A DNA stretch of 64,000 nucleotides from Anaeromyxobacter oryzae. Lineage in GTDB: Bacteria > Myxococcota > Myxococcia > Myxococcales > Anaeromyxobacteraceae. This document shows positions 24,228 to 33,427 of the stretch, piece by piece. Below the pieces are notes generated by a model that saw nothing but the letters and a program-made list of their open reading frames with translations, was not told the origin of the DNA and searched no databases. Positions within the stretch are counted from its first letter, which is position 1, and every line of letters starts with the position of its first letter. The stretch is taken from assembly GCF_023169945.1 (NCBI RefSeq), contig NZ_AP025591.1, positions 4,646,481 to 4,710,480 on the forward strand. The letters run 5' to 3'. Both the position numbers and the translations under genes were made by a program.

Positions 24228-27200
24228 CCGCGCACGGCCCCGCCGTCGCAGCGCCGCGGTCCTGCCAGGTGACCGCGCTCGAGGACCGTCTTTCCTTGCC
24301 GCTCGGCGATCCGCCGTGCCTGGAGGCAGAAGCTCTCCAGCTTGGCCACGAGCAGCTGCGGGTACGGGTTGCCGTCCACCTCGATGGTGAGGAACGGGAT
24401 CCGGTCGTCCGGCCCGAAGCGGCCGCCCTCGTACGGCACGCCGGCCTGGGCGTAGGCCCGCGCCCTGTCCTCCTGGCGGAGGTGGTTCGAGGCCACCGCC
24501 TCCGTGAAGCGGGTCACCATGCAGCCGAACGGGCCGATGTTGACGAAGCCCGCCACCTTGTCGAGGCCGTCCTTGAGGATCTTGCCGGTGGAGAGCCCCG
24601 GCTCGCCGGTGAGGCGGTGCGAGATGAGGTGCTCGGAGTACCGGTCGTACTCCGAGACGTCGATCCGCTCGGGGTCGTAGAGGCCGGAGCGGCCGAGGAT
24701 GTCCTTGATCTTCCGCTCGGTGACGAGCTGCACAGCGTCCGAGACGTAGAACTCGAACCAGTCCTTGAGCCGGTACCGGGGCTTCCAGACGCCCTTCTTG
24801 ATGAGGTGGTTGTTGTAGAAGAGCCACTCGTGGATGGAGGCGCTGCGCGCCACGAAGCCCTTCTCCGCGAGGATCCGCGCCAGGCCTCCGTTGGACCAGC
24901 CGTCGCGCCGCACGAAGATCTCGCCGGTGATCACCACCTGCGGTGCGTCCGCGAGGGGCAGGCGCAGCGGGATCGCGGCGAGGCGGGCCGACGTCGCCTC
25001 CAGCTGCCGGTAGAGGTCCACGTCGGAGCGGCCGGCGATGATCTCCACGACGCGGGCGAACTCCTTCTCCAGGACGGCCAGGGCCCCCGGGACGTCCACG
25101 GCCAGCGCGAGGAGGGCGTTGCGGACGTCGTCGAGCACGTCCGAGACGACGATGGCCTTCCAGGCCACCAGCGAGAACTCGGATCCCATTCCCGCGTAGC
25201 CGACCTCGCCCGCGAAGTAGAACGGGACGGCGTCCGGGATGCGCCGCTCGCGAATGAGCAGCTCGGTCGTGACGAAGTACTGGCCGAGGCGGCAGTAGCC
25301 GTGCGCCCGCGGCATGAAGATGGCCAACTTCTCGCCCGGCCGCCGGTGGTGCTCCAGGTAGCGCAGGAAGGAGCCCAGGATCGCGATCAGCGGGATGCAC
25401 TCCTTGCCGGTGAGCACCGAGCGGCCGAGGCGGCGCACCTCCTCGTCGCCCGGGGGCAGCGCCACGGCGTGCACGCCCACCCTCTGCATGGCGGCCGCGA
25501 GCGCGCGCGTGCTGAGGTCGCCCATGGAGGGCAGCAGCACCTTCACCGAAGGGTCCTTGAAGGGCGTGCGACGGCCTGCCGAGTCGACGAACACCTGCTG
25601 ATCGCCGTCCGCCTCGAGCCGCGACGGTCGGAAGTCGCCGCTGACCGGAGGCGTCCGCCGGAGCTGCCGGTGGTTCCGGACCACGTCGAGGAACGCGTCG
25701 ATGCGAGTGTTGATCCCGGCGTCGGCGGTGTGCGCGTCCAGCTCCAGCGTCAGCGAGGGCTTGGGCCCCAGCAGGCGGCGCACGTGAGGCACGAGGAAGG
25801 AATCGAAGGCGCACAGGAAGCTGGTGGCGTAGACGGCGTAGAGCTGCTCGTCGCGCGCCACGAGCCGGGCCGTGCGCAGCAGCTTCTGGCCGATCTCCCA
25901 GTGCATGCTGGCGCGGAAGGGATCCGGCAGCTCCTCGCCGCGGGCGTCGAGCATGTCGTACGGGATGACGAGCACGTCGCGGCTGGCGAGCTTCCGCGGG
26001 ATGCCCTTGTTGGCGTCGTCGGTGAGCGCGTTGTGCGGGCGGCCGAACAGGACGCACGCGAAGGCGCCCGGCGTGGCCCGCAGCCGCTCCAGCGCAGCCC
26101 GTCCGATCTCGCGGCACTCCTGCTCGAAGGCGTGCTGCACCTCGACGGCCGAGCCGAAGGCCGCCTCCGCGGCGCGCCGCGAGAACCCGAGCCGGTGGCC
26201 CAGGTCCACGAAGGCCCGCACCTGCGATGCGTAGCCCTCGCGGAAGTTGAGCGTCGGGGCGAGCACGCGGCCGCGCACGGCCTTGTCCTCGAAGGCCGCC
26301 GGCAGCCAGTAGGGCTCGCCCTGCGAGAAGAGGCAGGTGGCGCAGAAGTCCTGCCGGTCGTCGCCGCCCGGCACCCACAGCTCGCGCACCTGCGGGAGGA
26401 AGTACCAGTCCGGCGCCTGCTCGGTGAGGCGATCGAAGAAGCCGATGGCGAGCTGGGACGGGTAGCAGAGCGAGGTGGTCTGGCGGGTCAGCGCCGCCTC
26501 GTTCATCCGATCGGGCACCACGACCCGGCAACCCAGCGCCGTGAAGAAGCGATGGTAGAGGGGGAAGACGCCGTGCGTGAGCAACGCGCGGTTGATGCCG
26601 ACGGTGGGGCCGGCGCCGGCCGGCGCGGTGGTGGCGTACTTCTCGAAGAGGAGCCGGGTGCGGACCTTCACCAGATCCTGCCGCTCGGCGTCCACCGCGC
26701 CGTGGCCGCGGTGCAGGTCGTAGTACTTCGCGCAGGCGCCGCCGAACGGATAGGTCTTCCCCTCCACCACCACCCGGCTGATGCGGCACTTCAGGTCGCA
26801 GCGCTCGCGCCCGCCCGGGCAGGTGAAGGGCTCCTCGTGGACCACCTGGCGCGCGGCGATCGCCGCGAGGTCGAAGCGGCGCGCCTCGAGCAGCCCGAGG
26901 CCGATCCGCTTCTTCACCTCCAGCGCGACGCCGAAGGCGCCCATCAGCCCGGGCTCGGGCGGCACGACGATGGGCTTGCCCAGCACCGCCGCCATCGCCA
27001 GCGGCACCGCCGCGTTGTAGCAGACGCCGCCCTGCATGAAGATCTTCTCGCCCACCGGGCGGTGGCCCTTCACGCGGTTCATGTAGTTGAGGCAGATCGA
27101 GTACACGAGGCCGGCCAGCACGTCCTCGCGCGAGATGCCCTCGTGCACCGCGTTCTTCACGTCGGAGGAGATGAACGCGGCGCACTGGTCGTTGAAGTTC

Positions 27201-28600
27201 GGCGGCCGGCGGGCGGCGAGGGCGAGCGGCGCGATCTCGTCGGCGTGCAGGTGGAACGACTCGAACGCCGACTCCTCGAGGAAGGAGCCGGTCCCGGCGG
27301 AGCAGGCCTCGTTCATCGCGTAGTCGGACGCCACGCCGTGGGTGAGGTGGGTGTACTTGGCGTCCTGGCCGCCGATCTCGAAGATGGTGTCCACCTCGGG
27401 GTCGAAGAAGGCGGCGGCCGCGGCGTGGGCCACGATCTCGTTCACCACGCCCTCGGTGAGCGCGTACAGACCGGCGATGTGGCGGCCCGAGCCGGTCACG
27501 CCGATCCCGATCACCTCCACGCGCGTGCCGGCGAGCCGCTGCAGCAGGGCTCGGAAGCAGGCCCGCGAGGCCTCCACCGGGTCGCCGCTGGTCCGCAGGT
27601 AGATCGAGCCGAGGAAGCGGTCGTCGCCGACGCGCAGCAACACCGCCTTCGTGGTGGTGGACCCCACGTCGAGGCCCACCACGCAGCGGTCGCCGGGCGC
27701 GGCCGTGGCGTACTCCAGCGACTCGAAGCGGACCAGGGACTCCGCACCGCGCAGCGGCGGCAGGAAGTCGAAGCTCGAGTGGCCGGCGCGGACGAGCGGG
27801 CGGCCCGGCGCGACGGGTGAGCCGCGCTCGAACGCGGCCAGGGCAGCGCCGAGCGCCTCGAACCACGCGGCCTCGGGCGGCACGTGGACCCGCCCCCCGA
27901 GGCGGGCCTCGAGATGGCGGACCACGGCGGCGTTGAGCGCCGTGCCGCCCACGAGCATCACCTTCCGGTGCGGGATGCGCGCGCAGAGGTCGGCGACCTT
28001 CGACGCGATCATCTCGCACAGGCCGGCGGTGACGTTCTCGATGGGCTCGCCCTTGTTCAGGGCGTGCGTGCAGTCCGACTTGCAGAACACCGAGCAACGC
28101 CCGGACACCGCGTAGGGCCGGCCCTTCAGGCCGAGCTCGACGGCCCGCTCCAGCGACAGATCCATGCGGCGCGTCTGCTGCAGGAAGAACTCGCCGGTAC
28201 CGGAGGCGCACTTGTTCCCGGTGTGCACGGCGGCGATGCGCTGCTCGGTGTCCAGCGCGTACACCATGAAGGTCTCGCCGCCGGCGGAGACGAGCGTGTC
28301 GTAGCGCTCGCCGCGGGCCACCTGGCGCAGGGCGTACTCGGTCGCCTCCGGCTCGGCGATGGAGGGCAGCTCCACCGAGGTGCGCAGGCTACGGCCGGTG
28401 ATCAGCACGGGCGCGTCGCCGGTGGCGAGCCCGGCCATGACGTCGACGAGGACGTCCTTCGGGTTGCCCTGGTGGTTGCGCCGCACGACTCCCGCGACCC
28501 GCGGCGCCTCGTCTTCCCGATCCCGCCGCAGCTCGACGGCGGTGACGGTGGACGCGCCCACGCAGAGGCCGAAGGCGCGCTGCACCGATGTGGTGGCCAT
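24224..28600 (-). CDS. Tandem BadF/BadG-type activase fused to DUF2229 (1,458 residues)
   Basis: This giant protein has two ASKHA-fold activase domains in tandem. The first (about 1-290) has cluster-type cysteines in KCASGTG (Cys131) and CSVFCKSDC (169-177). The second (about 310-590) starts VVGLDVGSTTTKAVLL and has NEACSAGTG and DQCAAF. Then come the DUF2229 region (about 700-950) and a long C-terminal half with Cys-containing HgdB-like stretches. Such fusions are ATP-driven electron donors to 2-hydroxyacyl-CoA dehydratase or double-cubane-cluster proteins. It is not next to its substrate protein here. It is convergent with the cytochrome-porin gene, overlapping by four bases. The exact partner is unknown. 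Confidence 0.9.
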   Translation of the reverse strand: MATTSVQRAFGLCVGASTVTAVELRRDREDEAPRVAGVVRRNHQGNPKDVLVDVMAGLATGDAPVLITGRSLRTSVELPSIAEPEATEYALRQVARGERYDTLVSAGGETFMVYALDTEQRIAAVHTGNKCASGTGEFFLQQTRRMDLSLERAVELGLKGRPYAVSGRCSVFCKSDCTHALNKGEPIENVTAGLCEMIASKVADLCARIPHRKVMLVGGTALNAAVVRHLEARLGGRVHVPPEAAWFEALGAALAAFERGSPVAPGRPLVRAGHSSFDFLPPLRGAESLVRFESLEYATAAPGDRCVVGLDVGSTTTKAVLLRVGDDRFLGSIYLRTSGDPVEASRACFRALLQRLAGTRVEVIGIGVTGSGRHIAGLYALTEGVVNEIVAHAAAAAFFDPEVDTIFEIGGQDAKYTHLTHGVASDYAMNEACSAGTGSFLEESAFESFHLHADEIAPLALAARRPPNFNDQCAAFISSDVKNAVHEGISREDVLAGLVYSICLNYMNRVKGHRPVGEKIFMQGGVCYNAAVPLAMAAVLGKPIVVPPEPGLMGAFGVALEVKKRIGLGLLEARRFDLAAIAARQVVHEEPFTCPGGRERCDLKCRISRVVVEGKTYPFGGACAKYYDLHRGHGAVDAERQDLVKVRTRLLFEKYATTAPAGAGPTVGINRALLTHGVFPLYHRFFTALGCRVVVPDRMNEAALTRQTTSLCYPSQLAIGFFDRLTEQAPDWYFLPQVRELWVPGGDDRQDFCATCLFSQGEPYWLPAAFEDKAVRGRVLAPTLNFREGYASQVRAFVDLGHRLGFSRRAAEAAFGSAVEVQHAFEQECREIGRAALERLRATPGAFACVLFGRPHNALTDDANKGIPRKLASRDVLVIPYDMLDARGEELPDPFRASMHWEIGQKLLRTARLVARDEQLYAVYATSFLCAFDSFLVPHVRRLLGPKPSLTLELDAHTADAGINTRIDAFLDVVRNHRQLRRTPPVSGDFRPSRLEADGDQQVFVDSAGRRTPFKDPSVKVLLPSMGDLSTRALAAAMQRVGVHAVALPPGDEEVRRLGRSVLTGKECIPLIAILGSFLRYLEHHRRPGEKLAIFMPRAHGYCRLGQYFVTTELLIRERRIPDAVPFYFAGEVGYAGMGSEFSLVAWKAIVVSDVLDDVRNALLALAVDVPGALAVLEKEFARVVEIIAGRSDVDLYRQLEATSARLAAIPLRLPLADAPQVVITGEIFVRRDGWSNGGLARILAEKGFVARSASIHEWLFYNNHLIKKGVWKPRYRLKDWFEFYVSDAVQLVTERKIKDILGRSGLYDPERIDVSEYDRYSEHLISHRLTGEPGLSTGKILKDGLDKVAGFVNIGPFGCMVTRFTEAVASNHLRQEDRARAYAQAGVPYEGGRFGPDDRIPFLTIEVDGNPYPQLLVAKLESFCLQARRIAERQGKTVLERGHLAGPRRCDGGAVRG

Positions 28601-28749
28601 CTGCCCCCCCGGGCGTGCGAGAAACGGCGCTCATTGTCGCCCTGCTGGAATCGGCAGGATCGCCATCGGCGGGGCGCCTCGCGCGCGTGCGCTCCCATGG
28701 CGCGGCCCCTAACCGTGCACCGGGGGTCGTGGACGGTGACCGGCGCCGG

Positions 28750-29208
28750 TCAGTGCCGCATCCGGTCCGCAGCGCGGCGTGCCGCGAAGATGGACCCGAC
28801 CACGGGGCCCGCGCCGTCGCAGAGCGCACAGCAGCGGCAGGCCCGGAACAGCAGCCCGAGCATGCTCTCGAGCGCGAACGGCTTCGCCAGATGTCCGTGC
28901 GTCTGGAGGCCGAGCGGCGCGGCTGCGGCGGTCATCGTGATGACCGGGATTCGCGAAAGCGCCCGGTCGCCGCGGAGCTCGGCGACGACGTCGTGTCCGG
29001 TGAGGCGGGGCATGTCGAGGTCCAGCAAGAGGGCGCACGGGGGCGCCCCGGCTCGGACCTTCTCCAGCGCGTCCACGCCATCGAACGCGTCGACCGCACC
29101 GATACCCGACTCGCCGAGCGCTTCGACGAGGACGCCTCGGAGGTCGCGGTCGTCGTCGACGACGAGGACCTGCCGTTGCCCGGATGTGCGATTCCGCTGG
29201 CGCCGCAT
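28750..29208 (-). CDS. Single-domain response regulator with Cys-rich tail
   Basis: The 152-residue protein is one receiver domain (about 10-130): acidic residues in VVDDDRDL (18-20), phospho-acceptor Asp63 in LLDLDMPRLTG, Thr in VITMTA, Lys in LAKPF. There is no output domain. The C-terminal tail contains CRCCALC, an unusual four-cysteine cluster that might bind a metal or form disulfides. No kinase gene adjoins it, so it is an orphan, possibly acting by protein contact. The ATG has no strong Shine-Dalgarno. Confidence 0.87.
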   Translation of the reverse strand: MRRQRNRTSGQRQVLVVDDDRDLRGVLVEALGESGIGAVDAFDGVDALEKVRAGAPPCALLLDLDMPRLTGHDVVAELRGDRALSRIPVITMTAAAAPLGLQTHGHLAKPFALESMLGLLFRACRCCALCDGAGPVVGSIFAARRAADRMRH

Positions 29209-29330
29209 GGGAACCAGAGAATGTTGGGAGCGAGTCCCGCGCCTGCTACTCCCCAGTGGCTTGCCGGTTCGGGGCGTAAGCCCGTGCTTTCCCCCCTGAC
29301 GACCGTTCCCTGAGCGGACAGGGATCGAGG

Positions 29331-29346
29331 TGGTCCCCCGGGACCA
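29331..29346. promoter_or_regulatory. Palindrome in the gap upstream of the DUF899 gene
   Basis: TGGTCCC, CC, GGGACCA: seven-base perfect arms with a two-base centre. It lies about 150 bases before the DUF899 start and 120 bases before the orphan receiver start, so it could serve either divergent gene. No other element is evident in 29209-29498. Confidence 0.35.
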
Positions 29347-29498
29347 GTGACCGTCGGGAGCCCCGTCGCCCGGGATCCATCGTCACGCCGCGCGGGGATC
29401 TGGTCCCAGCTCGTGGCGGCCCAGGTGGGCCTGCCGCACGTCGGGGCGAGCGTTGGAGCGGGTCACGTGTCACGGGTCGGGGGAGAGGAGGACACACG

Positions 29499-30241
29499 AT
29501 GGAGCCCAGCACGGAGCAGTCCGGCCAGAGCCGCATCCAGGGCCACGAGGTGGTCTCGCACGAGGAGTGGCTCGCGGCGCGGCGGGCGTTCCTCGCCACC
29601 GAGAAGGAGTTCACGCGACTGCGGGACGAGCTGAGCAGGCAACGGCGCGCGCTCCCGTGGGAGCGGGTCGAGAAGCCCTACCTGTTCGACGGACCGGGCG
29701 GACCGCGAACGCTGCCGGAGCTCTTCGCGGGCCGCAGCCAGCTCGCCGTGTACCACTTCATGTTCGCCCCGGAGTGGGACGAGGGCTGCCCTCACTGCTC
29801 GTTCTGGGCCGACAACTTCGACGGGATCGCCGTCCACCTGGCCCACCGCGACGTGACCTTCGTCGCGATCTCGCGGGCGCCGCTCGCGAAGCTCGAGGCC
29901 TTCAAGGCGCGGATGGGGTGGCGCTTCGACTGGCTCTCCTCGCTGCGGAGCGACTTCAACTCGACTTCCAGGTCTCGTTCCGGCCCGAGGACCTCGCGCG
30001 GAAGGCTGTGACGTACAACTACGCGACCACCGACGACGACCACACCGACCGCGAGGGCGCGAGCGTCTTCTACCGGGACGCGAGCGGCGCCGTCTTCCAT
30101 TCCTACTCGACCAACGCGCGCGACATCGACATCCTGAACGGTGCGTATCACTGGCTCGATCTCGTCCCGAAGGGCCGCGACGAGGACGGCCTCGAGATGC
30201 CGCAGGCCTGGGTGCGCAACCACGATCGGTACGGCGGCTGA
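29499..30241 (+). pseudogene. DUF899 thioredoxin-like protein gene, frameshifted
   Basis: A strong GAGGAGG precedes ATG 29499. The first frame reads as a DUF899 protein up to about residue 154: FMFAPEWDEGCPHCSFW carries a CPHC redox-like site, and DWLSSLRSDFN follows. It then turns into low-quality sequence and stops at 30011. The correct continuation (DFQVSFRPEDL, then NARDIDILNGAYHWLDLVPKGRDE) is in the +2 frame and runs to the stop at 30241. Joining them needs one extra base near 29961-29962. Either the gene is recently broken or the sequence has an indel error. DUF899 proteins have a thioredoxin-like fold of unclear function. Confidence 0.85.
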
Positions 30242-30583
30242 TCCGTGAGTCCGGGGTTTCGGCGGAACTCTCGGTCGTGACCCTCGGACCCTCCGGAGGC
30301 GGAGCAGCGTTCACCCAGAGCTGACCGCGGGCGGGGCGAGCCGTGTCGCCGCTCGAACGTCCGGTCTGCGTGCGCCAGCGGAGAGCGGCGCCGATCGGGC
30401 GTCCGTTCCACGTCCGGTGCGGAAGAGCCGCGATGGGCTCGCGAGAGTGCACCCCGTTTTCATCCGCAGTTCGAGTGGTCCACCAGGTGAGGTCCAGCAA
30501 GGGAACGACCACCGCGTCAGGGTCGTCGCGCGGGGAGGCTCGACGACCTTCGCCCGTAACGACAACGCACGGCGCTACGTTCA
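30242..30583. other. Intergenic region, nothing recognised
   Basis: This 342-base gap precedes the TAXI-type gene. No frame on either strand has a credible start and composition. The only small element is a CCTCCGGAGG palindrome near 30290. Confidence 0.5.
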
Positions 30584-31891
30584 GTGAAGCCCGTCTCGAT
30601 CGCACCGACCGCCGTCGAACACCCCGGCTTGCGCGGCGCCTACCTGGTCCTCCTGGCGCTCGTCGGGCTGGGGTTCCTCGCCGGCATCGGCTGGGCCGTG
30701 AGTCGGCAAGCGCGGCCGCCCCGCGTCGTCGTCATGGCGACGGGACCGGACGGAGGCGCCTACGCGGCGTATGGCGTGCGCTATCGCCAGATCCTGGCGC
30801 GCGAGGGGCTCGAGGTGCGGCTCCGCCCGACCGCGGGGGACGTCGAGAACCTGGCGCTCCTGCGCGATCCGCGCTCGGGCGTGGCCGTGGCGCTCCTCCA
30901 GGCCGGGACCACCAGCGCGCAGGAATCGCACGAGCTCGTGTCGCTCGGGACGGTGTTCCTCCAGGCAGTGTGGATCTTCCGGCGAGGCGAGCCGCAGGGG
31001 CGGGTCTTCGCCGGGCCCCGCGTCTCGTTCGGCCCCGAGGGCAGCGGTACGCGCGCCATGATGATGAGGTTGCTGCGACTCCTCGGCACGGAGGCACGTT
31101 CCTACGCGCCGCTGGCCCTGCGTCCCGACGTCGCCGCCGAGGAGCTGCTGGCAGGGCGCATCGACGGGATGGCGCTCGTCGCCGCCTGGGAATCGCCGCT
31201 GGTGCAGCGCCTCGTGGCCGCTCCCGACATCAGCGTGCTGAGCTTCGCGCGGGCGGACGCCTTCGTCGCGCTCGAGCCGACCCTGCAGAAGCTCGTGCTG
31301 CCCGCCGGCGTGGGGGACCTCGCCCGGAACCGGCCACCCCACGACGTGACGCTGCTCGCCACCAAGACCAGCCTGGTCGTACGCGACGACCTGAGCTCGG
31401 CGGTGCAGTACCTGCTGCTCGACGCGGCCTCCGAGATCCACGGCGGACCCGGGATCTTCCAGAAGGCGGGCCAGTTCCCGGCGGCGGAAGGCGTGGACGT
31501 GCCGCTCGGCGAGGAGGCGCGCCGGTTCTACAAGTCGGGCCGTCCATTCCTGAACCGCCACCTCCCCTACTGGATGGCCGTGCCAGTGGAACGACTGATC
31601 ATCGTCCTGGTCCCGTTCATCGGCATCGCCGTTCCGCTCCTGCGCGGCGTTCCGGGGATCTACCGCAGCATCATGCAACGACGGATCGTGCGGCTCTACC
31701 GCGAGCTGAAGCGGATCGAGAGCGAGCTGGAGGCGCGCCCGCCAGGCTCCGACACCGCGGACCTGGAGCGTCGCGCCGCCGATCTCGAGAGCAGGGCGAA
31801 TCACCTGCGGGTTCCCCTCAGCTTCTCGCGGTGGCTCTACACGCTGAAGCAGCACATCCGGCTGGTGCGCGCTCGCCTCGGAGAGGCGTGA
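30584..31891 (+). CDS. Membrane-anchored TAXI-type solute-binding protein
   Basis: The 435-residue protein starts at GTG 30584. An N-terminal membrane helix (about 18-45, LRGAYLVLLALVGLGFLAG) has no cleavage site. A TAXI/TRAP-type binding domain follows (about 47-320: VVMATGPDGGAYAAYG, then SGTRAMMMRLL). A second membrane helix (about 345-368) and a charged coiled coil (about 375-420, LYRELKRIESELEA) end it. Soluble TAXI receptors feed TRAP transporters, but no TRAP permease gene is near, and being tethered at both ends suggests a sensor or scaffold. The start lacks a clear Shine-Dalgarno. Confidence 0.85.
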   Translation: MKPVSIAPTAVEHPGLRGAYLVLLALVGLGFLAGIGWAVSRQARPPRVVVMATGPDGGAYAAYGVRYRQILAREGLEVRLRPTAGDVENLALLRDPRSGVAVALLQAGTTSAQESHELVSLGTVFLQAVWIFRRGEPQGRVFAGPRVSFGPEGSGTRAMMMRLLRLLGTEARSYAPLALRPDVAAEELLAGRIDGMALVAAWESPLVQRLVAAPDISVLSFARADAFVALEPTLQKLVLPAGVGDLARNRPPHDVTLLATKTSLVVRDDLSSAVQYLLLDAASEIHGGPGIFQKAGQFPAAEGVDVPLGEEARRFYKSGRPFLNRHLPYWMAVPVERLIIVLVPFIGIAVPLLRGVPGIYRSIMQRRIVRLYRELKRIESELEARPPGSDTADLERRAADLESRANHLRVPLSFSRWLYTLKQHIRLVRARLGEA

Positions 31892-31994
31892 CGATCCGCA
31901 GACGCGCCTCCATCCACGACTGCCCCGTGCGTGACGTGCTTTGTCGGCTCCGAGGCAGAAGGCAACGGGCTTCGATCACACACGAGGTATCGCC

Positions 31995-32534
31995 ATGTAC
32001 GAAACGCTGAACGATCTCTCGCCATCGATCCGGGAGCGCATGATCGAGCTGCTCAACGCCCGCCTGGCCGACGCCATCGACCTCCGCACGCAGCTGAAGG
32101 TGGCGCACTGGAACGTCAAAGGCCCCCAGTTCATCGCCCTGCACAAGCTGTTCGACGAGATCGTCGACGACGCGGACGAGTACGTGGATCTCGTCGCGGA
32201 GCGAGCCGTGCAGCTCGGCGGCGTCGCCGACGGGACGGCGCGGCAAGTGGCGGAGCGCAGCACGCTGGACGAGTACGCAGCGACGGGCGGCGGCAACGGC
32301 CAGGAGCACGTCGACGCGGTGGCAGACGCACTCGGTCAGTTCGGCCGCTCGGCGCGCCAGGCGATAGAGATCGCGGCGAGCGCGAAGGATCAGGACACGT
32401 CGGACATCTTCACCGAGATCTCGCGCGGAACCGACAAGTGGCTCTGGATGGTGGAGGCCCACCGTCAGACGGGCGAATGGGTGCGCCCGTCCAGCGGAGA
32501 CCGGGGCGAAGCCGGGCGCGATGCCGCTCATTGA
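31995..32534 (+). CDS. dps: Dps-family DNA-protection ferritin
   Basis: ATG 31995 gives 179 residues. The four-helix Dps fold shows the intersubunit ferroxidase ligands in VAHWNVKGPQF (His) and HKLFDEIVDDADEYVDLVAERAVQLGG (Asp, Glu). Dps dodecamers oxidise Fe(II) with H2O2 and coat DNA in stationary phase. The C-terminal tail (PSSGDRGEAGRDAAH) is short and polar. It is a single gene, with the next gene about 140 bases downstream. The site upstream of the start is CGAGG. Confidence 0.93.
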   Translation: MYETLNDLSPSIRERMIELLNARLADAIDLRTQLKVAHWNVKGPQFIALHKLFDEIVDDADEYVDLVAERAVQLGGVADGTARQVAERSTLDEYAATGGGNGQEHVDAVADALGQFGRSARQAIEIAASAKDQDTSDIFTEISRGTDKWLWMVEAHRQTGEWVRPSSGDRGEAGRDAAH

Positions 32535-32677
32535 CGGCGTGCACGGCGCAGCACGGAAGTCGCACCGACGATCGCGCTGGGCGGCCAGGCCGGCGCGCGC
32601 TCGGCGATGACCCGTGCGGCAGCCAGGTTCCGTGCCCGAGGCTCGTGACGTCGCCCGTCGATGAATACGGTGGGTCC

Positions 32678-33427
32678 GTGGGAGCGATTTTCGCCGGAAC
32701 CACGGCGCTCGTCACGGGCGGCGCGAAGCGTATCGGGCGCTCGGTATCGCTGGCCCTGGCCTCTGCAGGCGCGAACGTGGTCATCCACCACCATCGCTCG
32801 GAAGCCGCGGCGCAGGCGCTTGCGGCGGAGCTCGGGCGACTTGGCGTGCAGACGGCAGTACTCCAGGCGGATCTCGAGCAGCCGTCCGAGGCGGAGCTGC
32901 TCGTCGCACGCGCGAGGGATCTCGTCGGGCCGATCGACATCCTCGTGAACAACGCGTCCGTCTTCGAGCGCGACACGCTGGAGACGGCCGCCTTCGACCG
33001 CTTCGTCCGGAGCGTCAAGATCAACGCCTGGTCGCCGTTCATCCTGACGCGCGCCTTCGCGCGGCTGTTCGGTCAGGGCAGGGTCGTGAACCTGCTCGAC
33101 ACGCGGATCGCCGGCCTCGACCTCGCGCATGCCGGGTACATCCTCAGCAAGCAGCTCCTCCTCGCCCTGACGCGGATGGCGGCGGTCGCGTTCGCGCCGG
33201 GCCTGACGGTGAACGCCGTCGCGCCGGGACTCATCCTGCCGCCGCCCGGCGAGGACGAGGCGTATCTCGAGCGGCTCGCGCACGACCTGCCGCTGAAACG
33301 CCACGGAGCCCCCGAAGACGTCGCGCTCGCGGTGCTCTTTCTGTTGCAGAGCCGGTTCATCACGGGACAGGTCATCTTCGTCGATGGAGGGCGCCACCTG
33401 CTCGAGCCCTCCGCGAGGCCGGCATGA
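32678..33427 (+). CDS. Pteridine reductase-like SDR (FolM type)
   Basis: From GTG 32678 it has 249 residues; an upstream in-frame GTG at 32645 is possible. The nucleotide motif TGGAKRIG has the Arg typical of NADPH-binding pteridine reductases, NNAS follows, and the catalytic pair is intact in GYILSK. It ends by overlapping folK as ATGA. In an operon with folK, folE and folB and with no dihydrofolate reductase gene visible, it most likely reduces dihydromonapterin or dihydrofolate. The substrate is inferred from context. Confidence 0.82.
   Translation: MGAIFAGTTALVTGGAKRIGRSVSLALASAGANVVIHHHRSEAAAQALAAELGRLGVQTAVLQADLEQPSEAELLVARARDLVGPIDILVNNASVFERDTLETAAFDRFVRSVKINAWSPFILTRAFARLFGQGRVVNLLDTRIAGLDLAHAGYILSKQLLLALTRMAAVAFAPGLTVNAVAPGLILPPPGEDEAYLERLAHDLPLKRHGAPEDVALAVLFLLQSRFITGQVIFVDGGRHLLEPSARPA

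Noticed and set aside
23942-27820. 1,292-codon plus-strand frame antisense to the activase
   Set aside because: Shadow of the activase gene; leucine/arginine/glutamate-rich with no domain or ribosome site.
22695-28211. Long minus-strand frame spanning the cytochrome-porin and the activase region
   Set aside because: It covers the real activase gene in another frame, with shadow composition and no motifs; the activase frame has intact ASKHA and cysteine motifs.
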